DNA from: Nostoc linckia z4
GTDB lineage: Bacteria > Cyanobacteriota > Cyanobacteriia > Cyanobacteriales > Nostocaceae
Assembly: GCF_002608075.1 (NCBI RefSeq)
Contig: NZ_LAHA01000002.1
Span: 101,540-165,539 of the forward strand
Length of the DNA stretch: 64,000 bases
Direction: 5' to 3'
Part shown: piece by piece, positions 21,096 to 29,098 of the stretch
Numbering within the stretch: position 1 is the first letter of the stretch
How the letters are laid out: every line of letters starts with the position of its first letter
Notes under the pieces: generated by a model
Seen by the model: the letters and a program-made list of their open reading frames with translations, nothing else
What the model was told of the DNA's origin: nothing
The model's database searches: none
Program-made: the position numbers and the translations under genes

Positions 21096-22397
21096 ATGCT
21101 GCGAATCATTACTCAGCAGGCAGACGTTAGAGCAGAACTACAACGAATCTGCGATCGCACCCATGACGAACAGGTGCCCAACAAAGAAGCAACTGTGCGG
21201 GAAGTCTTGCAAGCAGTCAAGCGCCAAGGCGATAAAGCTGTACTGCATTACACCGCCGAATTTGACAAACAAACCCTCAAGCCAGAAGAACTCCGTGTAA
21301 CAGGGTCGGAACTGGATGCAGCCTACCAACAGGTGTCAAAGGAGTTGATGGGGGCAATTCGGCTAGCTTCCCGCCAAATTGAAGCATTTCATCGTCAGCG
21401 AGTCCCGAAAAGCTGGGTGCATTTTGGCGATGATGAGGTGGTACTAGGCAAACGCTATACCCCTGTCGACCGAGCGGGGCTGTACGTACCTGGTGGCCGT
21501 GCTGCCTATCCCAGTACAGTACTGATGAATGCAATTCCGGCAAAGGTAGCTGCCGTACCTCGCATAGTGATGGTAACGCCACCAGGCCCAGGAGGTGCAA
21601 TTAACCCGGCAGTTTTGGTAGCTGCTCAAGAAGCAGGGGTACAAGAAATTTATCGTGTAGGCGGAGCACAAGCCATTGCTGCTTTAGCCTATGGCACAGA
21701 AACAATTCCGAAAGTGAATGTGATTACTGGCCCTGGTAACATTTATGTTACCCTAGCGAAAAAACTTGTCTACGGCACTGTTGGTATTGATTCCTTGGCA
21801 GGCCCTAGCGAAGTGCTAGTGATTGCCGATGAAACAGCAAATCCAGTGCATGTGGCTGCTGATTTATTAGCCCAAGCCGAACACGATCCGATGGCGGCGG
21901 CTATTTTGCTGACCACAGATGCAGCTTTAGCAAAGAATGTGCAGGTAGCTTTGGAAAGACAGCTGGTGGATCATCCACGGCGCATAGACACAGAAAAAGC
22001 CATCGCTCACTACGGCTTGATTATCGTTGTGGAATCTTTGACAGCCGCAGCAGAACTCTCTAACGAATTTGCCCCAGAACACCTAGAATTAGAAGTCAAA
22101 GATCCTTGGGCGCTATTACCACAGATTCGCCATGCTGGAGCAATCTTTTTGGGTTACTCGACACCAGAAGCAGTGGGGGATTATTTGGCAGGCCCCAACC
22201 ATACCTTGCCTACTTCTGGTGCTGCTCGATATGCTTCAGCTCTGGGAGTTGAAACTTTCCTCAAACACTCTAGTATTATTCAATACTCCCAAACCGCACT
22301 GGAAAATATGGCTAATGCCATTGATGTCCTAGCAACAGCAGAGGGTTTACCTTCTCATGCTGATTCAGTGCGACGCCGAATTCAGCAAGAAGAGTGA
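21096..22397 (+). CDS. hisD: Histidinol dehydrogenase
   Basis: The 433-residue enzyme catalyses the last two oxidations of histidine synthesis, L-histidinol to L-histidine with NAD+. Family signatures are complete: VPGGRAAYPSTVLMNAIPAK, VGGAQAIAALAYGTETIP, TGPGNIYVTLAKK, LAGPSEVLVIAD, AQAEHDPMAAA (Gln and His of the zinc/active site), NEFAPEHLEL (Glu-His catalytic pair) and GPNHTLPTSGAARYASAL. The length is normal. No other his gene is adjacent, which is usual in cyanobacteria, where his genes are scattered. A HIP1 palindrome lies at 21151-21158 in the coding sequence. Confidence 0.97.
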   Translation: MLRIITQQADVRAELQRICDRTHDEQVPNKEATVREVLQAVKRQGDKAVLHYTAEFDKQTLKPEELRVTGSELDAAYQQVSKELMGAIRLASRQIEAFHRQRVPKSWVHFGDDEVVLGKRYTPVDRAGLYVPGGRAAYPSTVLMNAIPAKVAAVPRIVMVTPPGPGGAINPAVLVAAQEAGVQEIYRVGGAQAIAALAYGTETIPKVNVITGPGNIYVTLAKKLVYGTVGIDSLAGPSEVLVIADETANPVHVAADLLAQAEHDPMAAAILLTTDAALAKNVQVALERQLVDHPRRIDTEKAIAHYGLIIVVESLTAAAELSNEFAPEHLELEVKDPWALLPQIRHAGAIFLGYSTPEAVGDYLAGPNHTLPTSGAARYASALGVETFLKHSSIIQYSQTALENMANAIDVLATAEGLPSHADSVRRRIQQEE

Positions 22398-22969
22398 TTG
22401 GGAATGCTGAATTTTCCCTGAGCTTCAAACTAAAACTTTGGACAGCGATACCTACAGCAAGTTACGCTAACGCACAATGTTTGGTTACCCTGCCTTTCAT
22501 TGCTGATGGCAGTTGCAACTAAAATTGGGTATTAACGATGGCTACTGCTTGCGAAAAGGCGATCGCTGAAACTAAATTGTTGAGATCAAACTAGACAACA
22601 ATCGATGTTTTGTCTTGGACAAAACTTGTTAAACTTGGGATAACGCAAAAACCAAGCGCAAAAATCAAGGTTTGAGAAGCTGTCAAAAACTTTTCAGAGT
22701 AGTCCTGCCTGTTGTATGGTAGTCGAGAAAACTAGAGATTTTAATAGGACTGAAAATCACGGATTAAAATCACAAAGTTTCTCAATCTTCCAAACATACA
22801 ACCTCAAATGGGATAAGTTCTATCCGATTTTCAACTTGGCAACTGGCGAGTGACTATACTGCTAACATCAAGCAGGAAGCAATCAGGAGCAAGTTAAACA
22901 AAGTTATAACACTGTTTAACTCTGGCCAACGTGTTGTAGAACGGTTTACTCTTTAGGGGGACGATAGGG
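22398..22969. other. Gap between hisD and the universal stress protein gene
   Basis: These 572 bases contain a HIP1-like site near 22560 but no open frame with recognisable content and no repeat block. Within the last 40 bases stand GTA-N8-TAC (22936-22949), matching the NtcA consensus, and the purine-rich leader of the next gene. Confidence 0.45.
22936..22949 (+). promoter_or_regulatory. NtcA-like palindrome before the universal stress protein gene
   Basis: The sequence GTAGAACGGTTTAC fits GTA-N8-TAC exactly, the core of sites bound by the nitrogen regulator NtcA. It ends only 20 bases before the start codon, closer than activator sites normally lie, so it could be a repressor site or chance. 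Confidence 0.2.
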
Positions 22970-23395
22970 GTGCTAAATACTGTTTTGGTAGCTCTGGACG
23001 GTTCGGAAATTGCAGAACAAGTAATCCAGACTTTAGATGATTTGGCTTTTTCTCAAGACGCCAAGGTTATTCTTTGCCATGTATTTCCCACGCCAGACTC
23101 AGAGATTGAGCTACCTGCCGATCGCCCTCAGTCAGAGTCCCCGACATTCTCTTATTTTCATATTGAAAAACAGCTGCAATCTTATCAGGAAAAATTAGCA
23201 GTTAAAAGTGAATTAGAACTGGTAACAGGCGATCCTGCGGAAGAAATTATTCGCCTTGCCAACATCTACAAAACTGAATTGATTGTAATTGGCAGTCGTG
23301 GATTGATAGGGATGAAGCGAATAGTTCAGGGTTCTGTTAGCAGCCAAGTTGTAGAAGAAGCTAATTGTTCAGTATTGGTGGTAAAGCATAACTAG
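22970..23395 (+). CDS. Universal stress protein (UspA family)
   Basis: The 141-residue protein has one Usp domain: strand 1 with NTVLVALDGSEIAEQVIQTL and the ATP-binding signature GSRGLIGMKRIVQGSVSSQV, which fits G-x2-G-x9-G-S. It ends in SVLVVKH as usual. Usp proteins with this motif bind ATP and modulate survival under starvation or oxidative stress. The start codon is GTG at 22970, supported by the alignment of the first strand and by a purine-rich leader (TTTAGGGGGACGATAGGG), which offers a Shine-Dalgarno. It stands alone on the plus strand. Confidence 0.92.
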   Translation: MLNTVLVALDGSEIAEQVIQTLDDLAFSQDAKVILCHVFPTPDSEIELPADRPQSESPTFSYFHIEKQLQSYQEKLAVKSELELVTGDPAEEIIRLANIYKTELIVIGSRGLIGMKRIVQGSVSSQVVEEANCSVLVVKHN

Positions 23396-23707
23396 AATCA
23401 AGGGGCTTCCAAGTAAAAAAATATTTTATTATTGTTGATAGTTGACTGTTGACTGCGAACAGTCAACAACTTGAAGTGGAATGATTCAAGTAAGTCGGCA
23501 CAATAATGACATTAATTGAAGAATTATACGAACCAGTAGAGTTTGTTGATACTCAACATATTGAGTCTAAATTTTTCCAGATTTAATATCAACAGCCCAG
23601 CAAGTGCTATTTGCTGATTGAGGGCGATCGCTAATCATAACTTACAAATAAAATAGGGGACTGGGGACTGTCTAAAAAAAATAAATACCCAATCCCTAAT
23701 TCCTAAT
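23396..23707. other. Gap with a worn copy of a dispersed repeat
   Basis: At 23400-23490 lies GGGGCTTCCAAGTAAAAAAA followed by TTGACTGTTGACTGC and its inverse, matching the left end of the elements at 42358 and 46657, but the right end is not conserved. At 23506-23586 an ATG opens a 26-codon frame (MTLIEELYEPVEFVDTQHIE) that may be a gene remnant. STRR-type CCTAATTC units close the gap. Confidence 0.5.
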
Positions 23708-24094
23708 TCAACGTCTTTGAGTTGCTAAAAACTGACGCAAACTCAATAAACTCAGGGTTTGACCCAAATTCAGGGGCAAAACTGACACTCCTTCCAAGCG
23801 GGACTGTACCCAACCATCTCCCCAGTACCATTCGTGAAAACCATCAATACCTCCGGACAGCAACAAACGCAGGCAATTGGATTTGACAACATCCACATGA
23901 TGATGAATGGCAACTGGCCCAGTCCAGGTAGTAAATTCAAATCCAGGAAGCAATTCTTCTGGCATTCCTGGCGCAAAGCGTTGCCCTACAAGCCATTTTG
24001 TTAATTGCGGTGGATGCACTAGACTGTCATGAATTTTATCTGTTGGTGCTTCGATTTCGATTCGCAGTTGGCTTTGTTGAAAATTACCCAGCAT
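23708..24094 (-). CDS. SRPBCC/START-like domain protein
   Basis: The 128-residue protein begins MLGNFQQSQLRIEIEAPTDK and shows the SRPBCC pattern: first strand RIEIEAPTDKIHDSLV, helix with HPPQLTKWLVGQRF, central strands FEFTTWTGPVAIHHHVDVV and the closing WVQSRLEGVSVLPLNLGQTL helix. Members bind hydrophobic ligands in a deep pocket (polyketide cyclases, Aha1-like cochaperones). The ligand is unknown. It is convergent with the Usp gene, with its upstream side bordered by the large repeat block before hslO. Confidence 0.7.
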   Translation of the reverse strand: MLGNFQQSQLRIEIEAPTDKIHDSLVHPPQLTKWLVGQRFAPGMPEELLPGFEFTTWTGPVAIHHHVDVVKSNCLRLLLSGGIDGFHEWYWGDGWVQSRLEGVSVLPLNLGQTLSLLSLRQFLATQRR

Positions 24095-24151
24095 TTTTCT
24101 AGGATTACCTAAAGGTTAGACATTGCTATTTCTAATTTAGTCATTAGTCAT

Positions 24152-24416
24152 AGGGTATGGGGCATTGGGCATGGGGCATTGGGAGTTAGGAGTTAGGAGT
24201 TAGGAGATGGAGAGATGGGGAGATGGGGAGTTGGGAGTTGGGAGTTGGGAGTTGGGAGTTGGGAGTTGGGAGTTAGGAGTTGGGAGTTGGGAGTTGGGAG
24301 TTAGGAGTTAGGAGTTGGGAGTTGGGAGTTAGGAGTTGGGAGTTAGGAGTTATTCTTCCCCTGCTCCCCCATCTCCCCATCTCCCCCATCTCCCCATCTC
24401 CCCATCTCCCCACTAA
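24152..24416. repeat. Large heptameric tandem repeat (GGGAGTT / GGAGTTA) upstream of hslO
   Basis: Over twenty heptads of the types TTGGGAG and TTAGGAG run head to tail from about 24180 to 24345, followed by inverted pyrimidine units (CCCCATCTCCCCATCTCC) to 24416. The two halves are partly complementary. This is the densest short tandem repeat in the window and lies within 70 bases of the hslO start. Confidence 0.95.
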
Positions 24417-24483
24417 GTTCATTTTCTACCAGCACAGAACTTAGAATAGAAAGGTGGACTTGTTAAGAAATGTAAGGTTATTC

Positions 24484-25389
24484 ATGGCGGATCAGTTAAT
24501 TCGTGCAACAGCAGCTGAAGGTGGGATTCGTGCGGTAGGTGTAATTACCACACGTTTAACAGAAGAAGCACGGGAACGCCATAAGCTTTCCTATGTAGCA
24601 ACAGCAGCACTGGGGCGGACTATGGCGGCGGGTTTGTTGATGGCTTCTAGTATGAAGCGAACCGGGTCGAGGGTCAATGTCAGGATTAAGGGTGATGGGC
24701 CTTTGGGTGGCATATTGGTAGATGCAGGTCTAGATGGCACGGTACGCGGGTATGTGGCGAATCCATCTGTGGAATTACCTCCCAATGCCAAAGGTAAGCT
24801 AGATGTTGGCGGTGCAGTGGGTAACGGTTTCCTGTATGTAGTTCGGGATGTCGGTTATGGTTACCCTTACTCTAGTACTGTAGAACTAGTTTCTGGGGAA
24901 ATTGGCGATGATGTCGCTCATTATCTGCTGAATTCCGAACAAACTCCTTCTGCTTTGGTGTTGGGTGTGTTTGTGGGAGCAGGTGGAGTAACTGCGGCTG
25001 GAGGATTACTCGTACAAGTGTTACCCAAAGCTGCAAGAGATGAAGCTTTAGTAGAAAAGCTAGAATCACGAGTAGCTGCTTTAGCAGGTTTTACGCCATT
25101 GCTGCAAGCTGGGAAAACTTTACCTGAAATTTTTAACGACTTACTAGGAGATATGGGGCTAGTAATCTTTCCCGAAAGGCAGATACTACGCTTTCACTGC
25201 GGTTGTTCTTTCGATCGCGTTTTGGGGGCACTCAAAATTTTGGGAGAAGCCGAACTCCAAGATATGATTATTAAAGATGATGGTGCCGAGGCGACTTGCG
25301 ATTTTTGCGGCAGCGTTTATCAGGCAAGTAGTGACCATTTGGCGCAGCTAATTGCCGATTTACAAGCTGAATCTACTATTTCAGGATGA
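24484..25389 (+). CDS. hslO: Redox-regulated chaperone Hsp33
   Basis: The 301-residue protein is Hsp33, a cytosolic holdase switched on when its zinc-bound cysteines are oxidised. The N-terminal domain starts MADQLIRATAAEGGIRAVGV with ARERHKLSYVATAALGRTMA; the C-terminal zinc site is FHCGCSFDRV followed by CDFCGSVY (C-x-C and C-x2-C). The ATG at 24484 is preferred to a TTG ten codons upstream because it matches the normal family N-terminus. It stands between the repeat block and the helical-repeat gene at 25544, on the same strand with a 154-base gap. Confidence 0.96.
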   Translation: MADQLIRATAAEGGIRAVGVITTRLTEEARERHKLSYVATAALGRTMAAGLLMASSMKRTGSRVNVRIKGDGPLGGILVDAGLDGTVRGYVANPSVELPPNAKGKLDVGGAVGNGFLYVVRDVGYGYPYSSTVELVSGEIGDDVAHYLLNSEQTPSALVLGVFVGAGGVTAAGGLLVQVLPKAARDEALVEKLESRVAALAGFTPLLQAGKTLPEIFNDLLGDMGLVIFPERQILRFHCGCSFDRVLGALKILGEAELQDMIIKDDGAEATCDFCGSVYQASSDHLAQLIADLQAESTISG

Positions 25390-25543
25390 AAGTATAAAAC
25401 ACCACTGAAATTTGAAACTTTTAATGGTATCTGTGGACAAAGATAATCAAAAATGTAGCTTTTTACGCATGAGAAAGTTACTATGGCAACAATGGAATTA
25501 TCGATTTAAAACAGAAAGCTATTCAATTATTTTGGTGTGAGAA

Positions 25544-27616
25544 ATGACAGAACGGGATATTCCAGACAGTTGGTCAGGAGCCAGAGCAAGAGAGCCAGAT
25601 CAAAATACCAGATTATCCCGAACACAGCAATTCGGTGAAACTCAACCAGTTGATGTTTCAGGTACTGGTTCTAGCTCCGAGTCAGTGAAGCGGGGAAAAA
25701 AAAATAATTCCGTTGGCAAAGGCAAAGATAGTCATTCATCAGAAACTACCCAAGTCAGTAAAAGTTCTTGGAAATTGCCTCGATGGATGAGAAGTTGGAT
25801 CTTCTGGTCATTACTGCTAACTTTGATTCCTGGGAGCGTGGCATTCTTAGCGACGGCAATGCTGCTGAAATTACCAGCAGCCCCTAATTGTCCATCGATT
25901 TTCTGGCCTCTAGCTAGTGCCTCAGTCCGGTTGCACTGCGCTCAATTGGCGGCTTCTAAGCAAACGGTGAATGACCTACTGCAAGCTATTGCTCTGGTGA
26001 ATGAATTACCAGACAATCACCCGTTACACGCAGAAATCAATCGTTTTACAGAAGAATGGTCGCGGGATATTTTGCAGTTAGCCGATGCAAGTTTCCAATC
26101 AGGTAATTTAGAAGAAGCGATCGCTACTGCCCGTAAAATACCCCAAGAACTGGCGGCTTATAAGTTAGTAGACGAACAAATTGATAAATGGCAAACAACT
26201 TGGTCGAAGGCTGAAAGCATTTACAACAATGCCATCACTGAAGTCCGGGAACGACGCTGGCAATCGGCCTTCATGCTTTCGGCGAGAATGCTACGCATAG
26301 ACAATCAATACTGGGCGAGTACTAAATACGACCAATTGAACAAACTCATCGCCACAGCCCGCGAAGATGGCGATAAGTTAGGAAAAGCGGAAATTTTAGC
26401 CAGAAGCCAAGTTGTTGATAATTTGCTAGAAGCTATCAAGCTAGCCGAGTCCATTGGCCAGGAAAGTTACCTTTATCAAAAAGCTCAAGAGGCGATTCCG
26501 GCATTTGGACGTAAAATGTTGGAATTGGCACAGGCGAAGTTAGATAAGCAAGATGCCGACGAAGCACTAGATATTGCTAGACAAATTCCCGAAAGTGCCA
26601 AGCTGCAAGCCGAAACAGATGACTTTATCGCCATAGCTGATGCCAAAAGAAGTGCTTGGTTAGGTAACGTTTCTGGTTTAGAAGCAGCCATCGCCCAAGC
26701 CCAACAAATCGATCCTTCAAGGCCAATATACGAGGAAGCACAGCAGTTAATTGCTCGTTGGCAGTTGGAAATCGAAGATGTGGCCCATCTAGAAAAAGCG
26801 AGAGTATTGGCTAGCCAAGGAACAGTCAATAATTTAACAGCAGCGATCGCCCAAGTGCAACTCATCCCTGCTAGTAACCCCAGAGGCACAGAAGCCAGGG
26901 AAGAAATGAGTCGTTGGCGTGCCCAGGTAGAGACAATCGAAGACCAACCTTACCTAGAACGGGCCGAACAAATAGCGATATTTGACGATATTAATTCTTT
27001 GCAAGCGGCCATCGCCCAAGCTAGCCAAATCCGTAGAGGTCGTGCATTATATCCAGAAGCACGTAGAAAAATTCGCACTTGGATAGGAAAAATTCAGCGA
27101 ATCGAAGACCAACCCTACTTAGATCAAGCACGAGAATTAGCTTTAAGTGGCAATCTCCCCGCCGCCATTACCGCAGCTCAACAAATTGCATCGTCAGGAA
27201 GGGCGCTGGCTGGGGAAGCGCAAAGTGCTGTTGATGATTGGCAAGGGCAAATCCGCACGAAAGAAAACTGGAGACAAGCCCAGCAAATCGCGGTGGCTGG
27301 TACGCCAGAAGCTTTGGCAGAGGCAATCCGGTTAGCCGATCGCGTTTCCAATAATAGCATTTTACGTATGGATGCCAATCTCGGCATTGACCAATGGAGT
27401 CAGCAGTTATTAGACATCGCACGTACTCAAGCTCAGTCTGATATTTCCAGAGGAATTGAGATTGCCAAATCCATTCCCCGTGGTAGTGCAGCTTACAATG
27501 CTGCCCAAGACCAAATTAGAAGTTGGCAAGAGTTTCTCAATCCTCCTCGACCAGAACCTTCGCCGCCGCTGGAGTCCCCACAATCATCGCCATCAACGAC
27601 TACTATTAGTCAATGA
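25544..27616 (+). CDS. Membrane-anchored helical-repeat protein, 690 residues
   Basis: The first 80 residues are polar and low in complexity. One strong membrane segment follows (about 84-110, WIFWSLLLTLIPGSVAFLAT). The rest is a series of about nine irregular 45-60-residue helical units with a shared pattern: LEAAIAQAQQIDPSRPIYEE, then AQQLIARWQ; LTAAIAQVQLIPASNPRGTE; LQAAIAQASQIRRGRALYPE; then similar ones. They look TPR-like. A Pro/Ser-rich tail (RPEPSPPLESPQSSPSTT) closes it. Related cyanobacterial proteins are often labelled chromosome-segregation ATPases, but no ATPase motif is visible here. A scaffold in the periplasm or cytoplasm is likelier. Confidence 0.75.
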   Translation: MTERDIPDSWSGARAREPDQNTRLSRTQQFGETQPVDVSGTGSSSESVKRGKKNNSVGKGKDSHSSETTQVSKSSWKLPRWMRSWIFWSLLLTLIPGSVAFLATAMLLKLPAAPNCPSIFWPLASASVRLHCAQLAASKQTVNDLLQAIALVNELPDNHPLHAEINRFTEEWSRDILQLADASFQSGNLEEAIATARKIPQELAAYKLVDEQIDKWQTTWSKAESIYNNAITEVRERRWQSAFMLSARMLRIDNQYWASTKYDQLNKLIATAREDGDKLGKAEILARSQVVDNLLEAIKLAESIGQESYLYQKAQEAIPAFGRKMLELAQAKLDKQDADEALDIARQIPESAKLQAETDDFIAIADAKRSAWLGNVSGLEAAIAQAQQIDPSRPIYEEAQQLIARWQLEIEDVAHLEKARVLASQGTVNNLTAAIAQVQLIPASNPRGTEAREEMSRWRAQVETIEDQPYLERAEQIAIFDDINSLQAAIAQASQIRRGRALYPEARRKIRTWIGKIQRIEDQPYLDQARELALSGNLPAAITAAQQIASSGRALAGEAQSAVDDWQGQIRTKENWRQAQQIAVAGTPEALAEAIRLADRVSNNSILRMDANLGIDQWSQQLLDIARTQAQSDISRGIEIAKSIPRGSAAYNAAQDQIRSWQEFLNPPRPEPSPPLESPQSSPSTTTISQ

Positions 27617-27654
27617 TTTTCTACGTTTCGGGTAATTGTTGAGAAGCAATTCTT

Positions 27655-27815
27655 TGAAAAAATGGGGAGATAGGGGAGATGGGAATGCCAAAGGGAAAAG
27701 GGAAAAGGGCAAGGGGCAAAGGGCAAAGGAAAGCTCCCTGCTTGTCCTCTCTTACAAAGTTTGGACTTTGCGCCTTTTCCCTTTTCCCTACCCGAAGGAT
27801 TTTGCCCCATGCCCA
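27655..27815. repeat. Short tandem repeats between the helical-repeat gene and the dehydrogenase gene
   Basis: Purine-rich units (GGGGAGATAGGGGAGATGGG, GGGAAAAGGGCAAGGGGC) are followed by their pyrimidine inverse (CCTTTTCCCTTTTCCC, GCCCCATGCCC). The convergent genes end on both sides, so the hairpin could also end both transcripts. Confidence 0.7.
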
Positions 27816-27819
27816 ATCC

Positions 27820-28698
27820 TCAATCACCAACCGCTTCTCCCCATTCTTTAATCACAGCAAATAATGAGGAATAATCATCATCAGCAAATGACATTTTCGC
27901 AGCTGTTTGCAAAATTTGTCGCACTCCTTTAATGCTGCTGAGATCTAAACTCAAAGATTTTGCTTCCGAGATAAACAATTCTGTGTCTTTGAGCAAGTGT
28001 TTTGTGGGGAAATTGGGATTGGCAAAATCGTTATCCAACATTCGTTGGAGCTTTTTGTCAAAGGTGGGGGCATAAAGTGAACTGTCCCGTAAGATCTGCA
28101 TAAACACATCCACATCGACACCTTGACGTTGGGCAAAAGCCAGACTCAAAGCAAAGCTAGTTGTGAGAGAAGCTATTAGTTGATTGAGTGCCAATTTCAG
28201 TGCCGCCGCAGTTCCCACAGGGCCGACGAGTAAAGGTTCTGTGCCAAAATTTTGCAGCAACTTCAAGTGGCGTTGATATTGTTCTGGCTCTGCACCCACC
28301 ATCACAATTAATTTGCCAGCTTTTGCTTCAGGGATGCTACCTAACACAGGGGCTTCTATGTACTCACCGCCACCTCCAACCACTGCGTCTCGAATTTCTC
28401 GGCTTTCAGTGGGGGTAATTGTTCCCATTTGGATAATGGTGCGCCCTTTGAGAGTTTGCCAAGCTGTATCTGAAAGCAAGACATTATAGATGGCTGGGGC
28501 ATTAGTAAGCATGAGGATTACGCACTCAGCAGCACGAATGGCATGGCGGGGATGTGTGGCAATTTCAGCCCCAGCAGCTTGTAGTGGTGCTAATTTTTCT
28601 GGGGTGCGATTATAGGCCACTAGCTGTATATCTGCGGCTAATAACCTTTGAGCCATTGGTAGTCCCATCAGTCCGGTTCCCAGAAATGCCACCTTCAT
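27820..28698 (-). CDS. NAD(P)-dependent beta-hydroxyacid dehydrogenase family protein
   Basis: The 292-residue protein has an N-terminal Rossmann fold (MKVAFLGTGLMGLPMAQRLL, GxGxxG at 7-12), the substrate-binding APVLGSIPEAKAGKLIVMVG and the conserved catalytic lysine in AAALKLALNQL. The helical C-terminal half completes the beta-hydroxyacid dehydrogenase fold. The family includes 3-hydroxyisobutyrate dehydrogenase, tartronate-semialdehyde reductase and glyoxylate/succinic-semialdehyde reductases. The sequence resembles the glyoxylate reductase group, but the substrate cannot be settled by reading. It is convergent with the helical-repeat gene. Confidence 0.9.
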   Translation of the reverse strand: MKVAFLGTGLMGLPMAQRLLAADIQLVAYNRTPEKLAPLQAAGAEIATHPRHAIRAAECVILMLTNAPAIYNVLLSDTAWQTLKGRTIIQMGTITPTESREIRDAVVGGGGEYIEAPVLGSIPEAKAGKLIVMVGAEPEQYQRHLKLLQNFGTEPLLVGPVGTAAALKLALNQLIASLTTSFALSLAFAQRQGVDVDVFMQILRDSSLYAPTFDKKLQRMLDNDFANPNFPTKHLLKDTELFISEAKSLSLDLSSIKGVRQILQTAAKMSFADDDYSSLFAVIKEWGEAVGD

Positions 28699-28893
28699 TT
28701 TTACGTTCCTTTTGGTACAGCGTAGGCCTAATCCTTCGTGAAATTTGCGTGTCTATTTTGACATCTTACAATAGTTAAGCGATCGCAATTTTTTGGGTGG
28801 ACATTGCCTGATTTTGTATTGGCAATGCCTACCCAGTTATTGATAATAATGCAATATGGCAGTATTATCGGTTATTGGTAAACAGCGATCGCT

Positions 28894-28989
28894 TCACCCG
28901 CCAGCGGCAAAAGTCACCATAATCAAAACTGAAAGCAAAATACCTGGGGTAAGTAGTGTTACTAACATTAATAAGTCATGGGCTGACAT
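28894..28989 (-). CDS. Candidate 31-residue single-span membrane protein
   Basis: A short frame in an otherwise empty gap encodes MSAHDLLMLVTLLTPGILLS followed by VLIMVTFAAGG, a single hydrophobic helix of ~24 residues. GGAAAG stands 12 bases before the ATG. Cyanobacteria have many membrane proteins of this size in photosystem, cytochrome b6f and NDH complexes, but this one does not match those that I recall (PsaM, PetN, PetL, PsbX). It could be chance, although the hydrophobic content, ribosome site and clean stop argue for a gene. Confidence 0.4.
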   Translation of the reverse strand: MSAHDLLMLVTLLTPGILLSVLIMVTFAAGG

Positions 28990-29098
28990 AATTGTTACTT
29001 TCCAATTGTGTTTAACTTTACAGTAATCACTGCTATGCTAGTCCAAATAAAACTAATACTGCATTCTTAAATAGAGTTTTAACTTTTCAAATCTACTT

